Below, one piece after another: positions 43,097-50,855 of a DNA stretch of 64,000 bases. The DNA comes from an uncultured Roseivirga sp. (lineage in GTDB: Bacteria; Bacteroidota; Bacteroidia; Cytophagales; Cyclobacteriaceae). The notes beneath the pieces were generated by a model. That model did not search any database. It saw nothing but the letters and a program-made list of their open reading frames with translations, and was not told the DNA's origin. The stretch covers positions 1-64,000 of the forward strand of contig CANLOY010000012.1 in the NCBI GenBank assembly GCA_947493005.1. The letters run 5' to 3'. Within the stretch, counting starts at the first letter, position 1. Each line of letters starts with the position of its first letter. The translations under genes were made by a program, and so were the position numbers.

Positions 43097-44293
43097 ATGA
43101 TACTGTTTAACTCTAGCAAAACCCAAAGTACCAGATTTAGAAAAAAGGTACTAGCAACAACACTGGTTGTCATACTTCTATCAAGTTGCTCAAACTCAAA
43201 AGAATCAAACCAGAATGCTCAATCTGTAACCAAAAATGCGCTTGTTTCTTATAACCTAACTGAAGGATTACCTTCTAAGAGGTTGGCAGAATTGGTAGAA
43301 GACATTGAATTTACAAGACTGGAAGAGACGGAAGAGTCTTTATTGTCATATGTCATTAAATATCAGATTGTAAATGACAAAGTTGTTTTTGCTAATTATG
43401 ATAATGGAGACGTCCATGTCTTTACTAAGTCAGGCCAGTTTGTGAATAAAGTAAACCGTCAAGGAGAGGGGCCTAAAGAGCACTCTCGTATAAAGGACTT
43501 TTGGGTGGACAAAGAAACTATGATGTTTTTTACAACTAAGAATAAAATAAAGAAATACTCATTGACGGGTGAGTATATTGGTTCGATAGACATAGGCTTA
43601 GATGCAGTACATTTAATTCCTTATAATAATGGCTATTTGTTAGATATGAATTTTAATCCAGTAAATGATAGCCTGAAATATTTGCTAGTGAGTCTAAATG
43701 ATCAGTTGGAGATAGAGCAAATGCTTCTTCCGTATGAAACCAGACCAAGGTCAAGGATGGTCACAGATATATCGACTTTATATCAATCTGATGGAGGGAT
43801 TTCTTATGTGAGTATGTTATCAGATACGGCTTTTTTATATAGTGAAGGTAATTTCAGACCATTTGTTCACTTTGACTTTGGCAACAACTGGTTTTGGAAA
43901 GAGGGTATAAGAGGAGTCTCCACATCTAATAAACCTTCAGAATCACCTGAGGAATTTGTGACTTTGAATTATAAAATAGGTGAAAAGTATTTTTATTTAA
44001 AGGGAATGGCGTGGTCGTTCTCAACTGAGAGTTATTTGATTGATCGACTGGAGAATAAACCTGTTAAAATTAATAAACGGAAAACGCCTGATGAGAATTA
44101 CACACTAAATATCAGTCACTGGGATAAGGGTTATGCTTATGGGACTTTAAGTTCGGTTGATATAGGAAGCCTAATAGAAGAGCTGGAGGAGAGTCGATGG
44201 TCTTTCTCACAAGGAACAACTCTTGAAGAAATTGAGTCTTCTGAAAACCCAGTCCTAATTAAGGTGAAGTTTAAGAGTGGGGTAGATTGGTGA
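43097..44293 (+). CDS. six-bladed beta-propeller lipoprotein C
   Basis: This 398-residue predicted lipoprotein has a rather long N-region before the hydrophobic core and lipobox (VLATTLVVILLSSC, Cys31). The propeller hallmark is VNRQGEGPKEHSRIKDFWVD, and the C-terminus reads EEIESSENPVLIKVKFKSGV. It is closest to paralogue A in the body (for example NDSLKYLLVSLNDQLEIEQM compared with NDSLKYLLISLDEQMEMKKM). It is third in the tandem array, 352 bases after B and 58 before D. Confidence 0.82.
   Translation: MILFNSSKTQSTRFRKKVLATTLVVILLSSCSNSKESNQNAQSVTKNALVSYNLTEGLPSKRLAELVEDIEFTRLEETEESLLSYVIKYQIVNDKVVFANYDNGDVHVFTKSGQFVNKVNRQGEGPKEHSRIKDFWVDKETMMFFTTKNKIKKYSLTGEYIGSIDIGLDAVHLIPYNNGYLLDMNFNPVNDSLKYLLVSLNDQLEIEQMLLPYETRPRSRMVTDISTLYQSDGGISYVSMLSDTAFLYSEGNFRPFVHFDFGNNWFWKEGIRGVSTSNKPSESPEEFVTLNYKIGEKYFYLKGMAWSFSTESYLIDRLENKPVKINKRKTPDENYTLNISHWDKGYAYGTLSSVDIGSLIEELEESRWSFSQGTTLEEIESSENPVLIKVKFKSGVDW
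44197..44247 (+). repeat. 51-base identical 3' segment (copy in propeller C)
   Basis: It is identical to 41376-41426 in propeller A. Synonymous positions are unchanged across 17 codons, which suggests recent gene conversion or strong nucleotide-level constraint. Confidence 0.85.
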
Positions 44294-44332
44294 TACTTAT
44301 TTGTTATGAAGTTTAGTTAAGTGAGACTTATT

Positions 44333-44348
44333 AACTATAATTATAGTT
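44333..44348. promoter_or_regulatory. inverted repeat AACTA-N6-TAGTT before propeller D
   Basis: This is a fully symmetric 16-base palindrome (centre TAATTA), only three bases before the ATG of propeller D. Binding or folding here could block translation or transcription start. Confidence 0.45.
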
Positions 44349-44351
44349 AGT

Positions 44352-45491
44352 ATGAGAAAACACTTTTTAATCTACTTCATTGTTGCTTTATGTGCTTTTA
44401 GTTGTAAGTCCAAAGTTGATCAAGGATCAACTGAGCAGGGCATCAATTTTTTTAACTACTCTATTGATATTAGGGGTAGTTCTGTTCCGCTTTATGACCA
44501 AATTGAATCTTTGGAGTTATTGGGCTTAGAAGAGTCCGATGAGTCTTTGATAAAGCCCAATATAAAGATATTTGACTATGAAAAAGGTTATGTTGTTGTG
44601 AATGAAGAAGAGGGTACAGTATTTCTATTTAATAGCGATGGTACTTTCAAAAGTAAATTTAACCGAAAAGGACAGGGACCCGAAGAATATCCATACATGC
44701 ACCATACCCAATATAGAGATGGAATTATCGAGACCTATGTTGAGAATGCTCAAAAGTTGATGACCTATGACCTAGATGGTAATTTTATTAAATCTCTTAA
44801 GCTTCCTTATCCTGCTGTTCATGTGTTTCATTTTAATAATGGGTATCTATTAGGTATGGGCAATCAGATTGAATACGATTCAGTTGGACATGATGTGATA
44901 TTTACTGATGAGCAAATGAATCCTTTAAGGTTTGCCATGCCCTTTGATAAACCTAATGGAGTTCCTCTTCCAGCTCCGCATAATGAGTTTAGATTTTATA
45001 ACAATAAGGTTCTGTTCAATCCTTTCTGGACAGACTCAGTTTATCAAATTAATAAAGGTCAGGTGAGTCCTTTTATTCATTTTGACTTTGGAGATGAATG
45101 GTTGTGGGATGAGGTGCCCCTTTCCAGAGAGTTTAACGCCACAATTATTGATAAAACAAAAAAGGTATGGGCTTATACCTGGGTTATTGGGAAAGATCGT
45201 ATTGAAATAACATATATGACAAGTTTTGAGGAACCGCCAGGTATGGGCTATATTGATAGAAGAACTGGCGAGTTCTTTAACTACAAATATGACTGGTATA
45301 AAAATCAGCGTTTACCATTTTTGCCTTTGCGCTTTGAAGAAGGTAAGCTATTAGCGGTTTTCCTTGCTGATGAGTTGTCAGACAGTATTGAAAGTATCGG
45401 TTCAGAAAATGTAATCACTCGTGGGGCTTTATCTAAAGAGCAAATTTTAGCTTCTGAAAACCCTGTATTGGTTTGGATTAAGTTCAGGTAG
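44352..45491 (+). CDS. six-bladed beta-propeller lipoprotein D
   Basis: This 379-residue predicted lipoprotein (signal HFLIYFIVALCAFSC, Cys18) has the hallmark FNRKGQGPEEYPYMHHTQYR and the C-terminal SENPVLVWIKFR. It is the most diverged of the four and lacks the identical 3' DNA segment shared by A, B and C. It starts three bases after a perfect AACTA-N6-TAGTT palindrome. It is convergent with cdaA, 12 bases away, with no obvious terminator between them. Confidence 0.8.
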   Translation: MRKHFLIYFIVALCAFSCKSKVDQGSTEQGINFFNYSIDIRGSSVPLYDQIESLELLGLEESDESLIKPNIKIFDYEKGYVVVNEEEGTVFLFNSDGTFKSKFNRKGQGPEEYPYMHHTQYRDGIIETYVENAQKLMTYDLDGNFIKSLKLPYPAVHVFHFNNGYLLGMGNQIEYDSVGHDVIFTDEQMNPLRFAMPFDKPNGVPLPAPHNEFRFYNNKVLFNPFWTDSVYQINKGQVSPFIHFDFGDEWLWDEVPLSREFNATIIDKTKKVWAYTWVIGKDRIEITYMTSFEEPPGMGYIDRRTGEFFNYKYDWYKNQRLPFLPLRFEEGKLLAVFLADELSDSIESIGSENVITRGALSKEQILASENPVLVWIKFR

Positions 45492-45503
45492 AAAAGATTC
45501 TCA

Positions 45504-46355
45504 TTAAGAGGTCACTTCCGGATTATCAGAATCATTGGTTTCATCGGGCTCTATTGCCACTTCAGATTCCATTAGGTAAGTGTTAATTCTCTTCCTTACC
45601 TCAGGTACAGAAAGGTTACTGTCCAACACACCATTCCTGGCTATTGAGAGTGATCCTGTTTCTTCAGAAATAATCAGTATCAGCGTATCCGTAGCTTCTG
45701 ACATGCCTAAAGCAGCACGGTGTCTCATACCAAATTGCGCTGGAATATCTCTTTCGCTTACAGGTAAAATGCATCTGGCTGCGCGTATTTTTCCCTGGTG
45801 AATAATAACCGCTCCGTCATGTAAAGGACTGTACTTATTAAATATCGAAATTAGAAGCCTTTTAGAAATAAAGGCGTCCATCAGATCCCCAGAATCTGCA
45901 TAGAATTTTAATTCAGAGGTTCTGGAAAAAACCATTAATGCCCCCGTATTGGTGCTGGACAAACTTTTTGTCGCTTCAATTATCGGAGTGATATTGAAAA
46001 CCTCTTTAGCTTCTTTCTTTTTCCAGATCATTATGGATTGTAAAATCCCATCTTGGCGGAAAGTGGTTTTTCCTAGTATTAGAAGAAACTTCCTTATCTC
46101 CTGAGAGAAAATTATGATAGCTGCCAGTACACCAACGCCCATAAATTGGCCAAGTATGCCTGCCAGGAGTTCCATTTGAGCAGCCCTTACTACAAGGTAA
46201 ACCAAATAGAGCACTAGAAAGCCAATTAGCACCCTTACTGCTACACTACCTTTTAAAAGTTTATAAAGCTGATATAGCAGTACACTCACTAGAAGGATAT
46301 CCAGAATGTCTATCCACCTTACATCAAGAAACCCTATTTTAAATGCGTATATCAA
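45504..46355 (-). CDS. cdaA: diadenylate cyclase CdaA
   Basis: This 283-residue membrane-bound enzyme makes the second messenger c-di-AMP from two ATP. There are three N-terminal membrane helices (about 17-33, 40-57, 65-83). The DAC (DisA_N) domain at about 100-260 contains both catalytic motifs, Asp180-Gly181-Ala182 in SPLHDGAVII and Arg211-His212-Arg213 in GMRHRAALG. The start is a TTG that overlaps the folP stop (TTGA), so translation is probably coupled. The C-terminal acidic tail (EPDETNDSDNPEV) is not part of the domain. No CdaR-like regulator is adjacent. Confidence 0.94.
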   Translation of the reverse strand: MIYAFKIGFLDVRWIDILDILLVSVLLYQLYKLLKGSVAVRVLIGFLVLYLVYLVVRAAQMELLAGILGQFMGVGVLAAIIIFSQEIRKFLLILGKTTFRQDGILQSIMIWKKKEAKEVFNITPIIEATKSLSSTNTGALMVFSRTSELKFYADSGDLMDAFISKRLLISIFNKYSPLHDGAVIIHQGKIRAARCILPVSERDIPAQFGMRHRAALGMSEATDTLILIISEETGSLSIARNGVLDSNLSVPEVRKRINTYLMESEVAIEPDETNDSDNPEVTS

Positions 46356-47209
46356 CCTTTGTATGCTTGGTATAACTTAATTGTTTCACTTGCTGCCTTT
46401 ACATCATGCACTCTTAAAATCGATGCACCATTTAGCAAGGCAGTTATGTTTAATGCTGTAGTGCCGTTTAGGGCTTCTTCGGGAGAAGAATCGAGTGTTT
46501 TGTAGATCATCGATTTTCTCGAGAGGCCAGCCAATATCGGAAGTTTCAACCTCTTAAAATAACCCAAATTCCGAAGTATTTCATAGTTCTGATCTATGGT
46601 TTTTGCAAAGCCAAAGCCAGGGTCGATGATTATATCAGAGACCCCATATGACTTCAGTTGACTACATTTTTCAGCAAGGTCATTGGCTATGTCGTTAAGT
46701 AGATGATTATAATCTGTCATTTCTTTCATGGTCTCTGGAGTGCCTCTCATGTGCATGAGGATGTATGGTACAGAAAGTTCGGAGACTGTTTTGAACATTT
46801 TGTCATCCAGATTCCCGCCAGATACATCATTGATCATATTGGCTCCTGATTCAATAGCGGCTTTGACCACCTGAGACCTAAAAGTGTCTATAGAAATGAA
46901 TACTTCAGAGAAATGCTTTCGAATAGCGTTAATGGCCGTTGTTACCCTGTTTATTTCTTCCTCAATAGAAACTTCAGTTGCTCCGGGTCTGGTTGAATAA
47001 CCACCTATGTCAAGAATAGAAGCCCCCTCGTCAATCATTTGGGCAGCGACCTCCACGATAGTTTTATCAGCTGACAACCTGCTTTTAGAATAAAAAGAGT
47101 CTGGTGTCACATTTAAAATCCCCATTACAATGGGTGCATCCAATGAAACCAGATTTCCACCGACATTCAATGTGGTTTTAACCTGAAATAACTTATCTTT
47201 CGCCTTCAA
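46352..47209 (-). CDS. folP: dihydropteroate synthase
   Basis: This 285-residue TIM-barrel enzyme joins p-aminobenzoate and dihydropterin pyrophosphate in folate synthesis and is the sulfonamide target. Signatures are VMGILNVTPDSF (Asn33, Asp37) and DIGGYSTRPGATEV (Asp67 onward), with the pterin and phosphate sites further on (IDPGFGFAKT, GLSRKSMI). The start is TTG at 47209, because the first ATG (residue 29) falls inside the signature. It overlaps cdaA by four bases; this folP-cdaA pairing is, to my knowledge, frequent in Bacteroidota. Confidence 0.95.
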   Translation of the reverse strand: MKAKDKLFQVKTTLNVGGNLVSLDAPIVMGILNVTPDSFYSKSRLSADKTIVEVAAQMIDEGASILDIGGYSTRPGATEVSIEEEINRVTTAINAIRKHFSEVFISIDTFRSQVVKAAIESGANMINDVSGGNLDDKMFKTVSELSVPYILMHMRGTPETMKEMTDYNHLLNDIANDLAEKCSQLKSYGVSDIIIDPGFGFAKTIDQNYEILRNLGYFKRLKLPILAGLSRKSMIYKTLDSSPEEALNGTTALNITALLNGASILRVHDVKAASETIKLYQAYKG

Positions 47210-47241
47210 GATTTGTCTGAAAATTTAAAAAAGCAACCACT

Positions 47242-47790
47242 TTGGAGGAACTAACGGTAGGCGAATATAAGCAAGTTATTAAGGCCTGTAAAGACATATT
47301 TATGAAGAAAACTCAAGACTATGGAACTGCATGGAGAGTTTTGAGATTACCTTCTATTACAGATCAGATTTTTATTAAAGCGCAACGTATCCGTTCTATT
47401 CAGGAAAAGGGTACTCAAAAGGTGAATGATGACATTTCAGGAGAATTTATAGGGATTATCAATTACTGTGTAATTGCCCTTATTCAAATGAACCTTACTG
47501 AGGAAGATCCAATGGAGATGGAAGTAACGCAGCTTGAGCCCCTGTACGATAAACATGTGAAAACTACAATGGAGCTGCTCATGGACAAAAACCATGACTA
47601 CGGAGAAGCATGGAGAGACATGAGGGTAGCTTCAATTACTGATATTATTCTGATGAAGCTTTTCAGGGTAAAACAAATTGAGGATAATCAAGGAAAGACA
47701 ATAATTTCCGAAGGGGTTGACGCCAATTATATGGATATGATCAATTATGCCGTTTTCTGTATGATTCTAATGGGGGCTGCAAAATCATGA
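47242..47790 (+). CDS. DUF1599 (Nmad1) family protein
   Basis: This 182-residue cytoplasmic protein consists of two similar halves, each with a DYGxAWR motif: KKTQDYGTAWRVLRLPSITD (about 22-41) and DKNHDYGEAWRDMRVASITD (about 114-133). Each half ends in an INY(C/A)V segment. DUF1599 has been grouped as nucleotide modification associated domain 1, and a nucleotide-related role is only suggested by that. The only workable start is TTG at 47242. It overlaps the next gene by four bases (ATGA) and is divergent from folP with a 32-base gap. Confidence 0.85.
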   Translation: MEELTVGEYKQVIKACKDIFMKKTQDYGTAWRVLRLPSITDQIFIKAQRIRSIQEKGTQKVNDDISGEFIGIINYCVIALIQMNLTEEDPMEMEVTQLEPLYDKHVKTTMELLMDKNHDYGEAWRDMRVASITDIILMKLFRVKQIEDNQGKTIISEGVDANYMDMINYAVFCMILMGAAKS

Positions 47791-48782
47791 AAGCACTAAA
47801 TACAATAGCACGTTACCTGGTAGGTGGACTATTCATTTTTTCTGGCCTGATTAAAGTAAACGATCCGGTAGGCACTCAGATAAAGCTGGAAGAGTACTTT
47901 TCGGTTTTTGCTGTTGATATAGCTCCCTTCTTTGAATCTCTTAAACCTATTTCTTTATTCCTGTCAATGCTGCTTTCTACTCTAGAGGTGGTTTTGGGAG
48001 TAGCCCTTTTATTTAAGTATCGAGAGAAGCTTGTTACCACACTGTTACTAGTGATTATTGTCTTTTTTACTTTCCTGACATTCTATTCGGCATACTTCAA
48101 TAAAGTGACTGATTGTGGATGTTTTGGAGATGCCATAAAACTAACTCCTTGGCAATCGTTCACTAAAGATATCGTACTACTTTTCTTTATTGTCATACTG
48201 TTTTTGAACAGAAAGAAAAACGAATTGATTCGAGATGGAGTAAGGCGTACCGCTGTAGTTGCGGCTTCACTTGTTTTTTGCCTCATAGTTGAATTTTGGT
48301 CGGTTAATCACTTGCCAACCATTGATTTTAGAGCGTATAAAGTGGGAGCCAGCATTCCTACAGATATGCTTCCTCCTGATGATAACCCTAGTCAGGTTCC
48401 TAAAATTACCAATTTTGCCATATGGGGCGATGAGTCTGACTTTACCATGGACGCACTCACGGGTAGTAAACTATTGGTGATAGTTCACGAAGCGGAGAAG
48501 TCAGATATTGACTCCTATGGTATGCTTAATAGTTTGATAAGTGCTATTGAAAATGATGTACAGGTGGTAGCTGTCACGGCTTCTTCTGGCCAACAGTTTG
48601 AAAATCTGAGGCACAGTGTTCAGTTGGCTATACCTTATTACTATTCAGATAAGACTCTTCTTAAAACTATGATCAGGTCTAACCCAGGGTTGGTTCTTTT
48701 AAAAGATGGGGAAGTAAAAGGGAAGTGGCATTATAATGATATTCCCGGAGCTAGTGAACTATTGTCAACTCTTAACCAATGA
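47787..48782 (+). CDS. BT_3928-like DoxX/MauE-type membrane protein
   Basis: This 331-residue protein has four membrane helices in its N-terminal about 160 residues, resembling DoxX/MauE, with a conserved TDCGCFGDAIKLTPWQSFTK motif (Cys110-x-Cys112). A fifth hydrophobic segment follows at about 155-175, then a soluble C-terminal domain with a thioredoxin-like pattern but no CxxC. The family is a Bacteroidota speciality of unknown function; the MauE resemblance suggests a redox role. It overlaps both neighbours by four bases (ATGA), so DUF1599, this gene and aroK form one translationally coupled unit. Confidence 0.83.
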   Translation: MKALNTIARYLVGGLFIFSGLIKVNDPVGTQIKLEEYFSVFAVDIAPFFESLKPISLFLSMLLSTLEVVLGVALLFKYREKLVTTLLLVIIVFFTFLTFYSAYFNKVTDCGCFGDAIKLTPWQSFTKDIVLLFFIVILFLNRKKNELIRDGVRRTAVVAASLVFCLIVEFWSVNHLPTIDFRAYKVGASIPTDMLPPDDNPSQVPKITNFAIWGDESDFTMDALTGSKLLVIVHEAEKSDIDSYGMLNSLISAIENDVQVVAVTASSGQQFENLRHSVQLAIPYYYSDKTLLKTMIRSNPGLVLLKDGEVKGKWHYNDIPGASELLSTLNQ

Positions 48783-49303
48783 ATGTTAGAAAAGGAATTT
48801 TTCTGATTGGGTTAGCAGGCTCTGGTAAATCTACCTTGGGAGCAGAACTGGCCAAGCGTTTGGGCTATAAGTTTATTGACCTTGACACAGAGATAGAAAA
48901 TAAAGAAGGAGCGAGCATTCCTGAAATATTTCAGAGACAAGGAGAAGGCCAATTCAGACTTCTGGAGAAAGAAACGCTTCATGATATAGTGGCTGTTGAA
49001 GATAGCTTTGTGATGGCAACAGGAGGGGGAGCCCCTTGCTACCACTTTAATATAGATACCATGAATGAACATGGTTTGACAATTTATCTTGATGTTACTC
49101 CTGGAGAACTTGCTTTGAGAATAATAGATGCTGGTGTAGAAAACAGACCTGTTTTTAAAAGTTACGATCATCAAGATCTAATTCAGGAAGTAAGAGGCAT
49201 GAAAGAACGAAGGAATGAGTTTTACGAACAGGCTAAAATAAAAATTAGAGATAACCAGATCACAGTGGATATGATTATCTCTAAAATAAATACTCCGAAC
49301 TAA
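48779..49303 (+). CDS. aroK: shikimate kinase
   Basis: This 174-residue P-loop kinase phosphorylates shikimate at the 3-hydroxyl in aromatic amino acid synthesis. The Walker A motif is GLAGSGKST (residues 11-19), the shikimate-binding Asp34 and Asp36 lie in FIDLDTEIE, Arg60 in GEGQFRLLE and the GGGAP loop at 82-86. Length is typical. It overlaps the preceding gene by four bases and ends three bases from the convergent FadL-like gene. Confidence 0.92.
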   Translation: MNVRKGIFLIGLAGSGKSTLGAELAKRLGYKFIDLDTEIENKEGASIPEIFQRQGEGQFRLLEKETLHDIVAVEDSFVMATGGGAPCYHFNIDTMNEHGLTIYLDVTPGELALRIIDAGVENRPVFKSYDHQDLIQEVRGMKERRNEFYEQAKIKIRDNQITVDMIISKINTPN

Positions 49304-49306
49304 CTC

Positions 49307-50833
49307 TTAGAAGTTTAATCCAAAAGTTAGTTTTGCATTGTTTAACTTGTTCTCAAAATTGGCTGTTGGCCCTGTGCCATCAGTAAACCTGTATGAAGTG
49401 AATGACTCGTCAAAGGTGGTTTGCGCATAAGAGAAGTCGAGAAAATATTGACCGAAATTAATCCCAAAGCCTCCTGAAACAGTAGTTCTGGATCTATCCA
49501 CCTGATCTAGTGAATTGTTTGTTGGGTCTCCAATGGATGCATAACCCGCCCTGAATCTGAATATTTTATATCTATACTCCGCTCCCAATCTAATGTTGGT
49601 AGTAGATTCATAAATGTTTTCAATGGTTTTGTTATCGCTAATGGCCGAAAAATCTGATGATGAGACAAAAGCATTTGCATAATTCAGACGCTCAATATCA
49701 GCTGTGATGAAACCACTTTTTCCGATGAAAAAAGCTGCTCCCAAGTTGAATTTCAAAGGAGTTCTTAAGTCATAATCCGAAATGAATACGTCAGTCTCAC
49801 TTCTCAAGGTGTTCAAAACAGTATCCTCCTGAATGACTCTTGCTCCGTTATCAAGAAAGTTTGCAACATCATAGTTGTTATACTGTGAGGTGTAAATGGC
49901 ATCACTTTCTTCATTGAAGCTATACCATGTTGGAGATGTTAAGGATGCACCAATTCTTATGAAATCAGTAGGTCTTACAATAACTCCAATGTTGGCATTA
50001 AAGCCTGTGCCTGAAACATCTATTCTTTCATCAATACTAAACGAAGACAAAACAGGGCCATCGAAACTCTCAGTATAAACTCTATTGTATGTGTAGTCTG
50101 AAGAAACAATACCAATACCCGCACCCAAGTAGATTTTATCGTCATAGTTTCCCCCAAAAGCGAGATTGATTTGATCAGTATGACCGGTTCTTGTAATTCT
50201 TTCTGTTTGTACAGGAAACCCTTCTACTGGAGATATATACAAATCATCTGCTGTTGGCGATGGGTTGATCAGATAATGGTCAAAACCCACTTGCTCTATA
50301 CCGCCTAATTCATTAGAGAAAAAACCATCAGCACGATCAATCATAGCATCAATAATCGAGTTGTTAGGATTAAAGGCTGAGTAATTGAGCCTTTGCCTGT
50401 AGTCGTTGGTTCTGTTCAAGGTAATGGCCAAAGAACCACCACGCCATCCGCCAGGAACTAGGTCACTTTTATTGAAGTTAATGACAACTCCAAGGTTTGA
50501 TAACTCTAGGTTTGACTCTTCATTGTTACTGTTTTCTCCCAGAAAAGAAGAATTGTAGCGATTAAAGTTAAAACCTGGACTAAACACAAATTGTGACCTG
50601 TTAAAAAAACCAAGTCCGGCAGGGTTCAAAATGGCAGAACTAACGTCTCCTCCAAGCACTGACCCTGCACCTCCTAAAGCAGTGAGTCGTGCAGTACCAA
50701 TTTGATTAGTTTGACTGAACCTAAGTGCATCCTCGTAATAACCGAATGACCCCGATTGTATCTGCGCTTTGAGCGGAAAGTGTAGGCAAAGAATGACCAC
50801 GCCTACTATAATAAGCTTTAATTTACTTTTCAT
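49307..50833 (-). CDS. OmpP1/FadL-like outer membrane protein
   Basis: This 508-residue predicted outer-membrane barrel has a signal peptide (KLIIVGVVILCLHFPLKA-Q). The mature N-terminus SQTNQIGTARLTALGGAGSV and SSAILNPAGLGFFNRSQF resembles the FadL/TodX hydrophobic-compound channels and PorV. Alternating beta strands continue to the terminal NAKLTFGLNF with the expected final Phe. The ligand is unknown. It lies 22 bases after the Arg/Ser-rich lipoprotein gene, so both are likely co-transcribed and may act together at the outer membrane. Confidence 0.83.
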   Translation of the reverse strand: MKSKLKLIIVGVVILCLHFPLKAQIQSGSFGYYEDALRFSQTNQIGTARLTALGGAGSVLGGDVSSAILNPAGLGFFNRSQFVFSPGFNFNRYNSSFLGENSNNEESNLELSNLGVVINFNKSDLVPGGWRGGSLAITLNRTNDYRQRLNYSAFNPNNSIIDAMIDRADGFFSNELGGIEQVGFDHYLINPSPTADDLYISPVEGFPVQTERITRTGHTDQINLAFGGNYDDKIYLGAGIGIVSSDYTYNRVYTESFDGPVLSSFSIDERIDVSGTGFNANIGVIVRPTDFIRIGASLTSPTWYSFNEESDAIYTSQYNNYDVANFLDNGARVIQEDTVLNTLRSETDVFISDYDLRTPLKFNLGAAFFIGKSGFITADIERLNYANAFVSSSDFSAISDNKTIENIYESTTNIRLGAEYRYKIFRFRAGYASIGDPTNNSLDQVDRSRTTVSGGFGINFGQYFLDFSYAQTTFDESFTSYRFTDGTGPTANFENKLNNAKLTFGLNF

Positions 50834-50855
50834 CTGTTGAGTTTTTGTTGTCTAC

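Noticed and set aside
48469-48485. AACTA-N7-TAGTT inside the BT_3928-like gene
   Set aside because: The spacing differs from the strict 5-6-5 motif and it is mid-coding; treated as chance.
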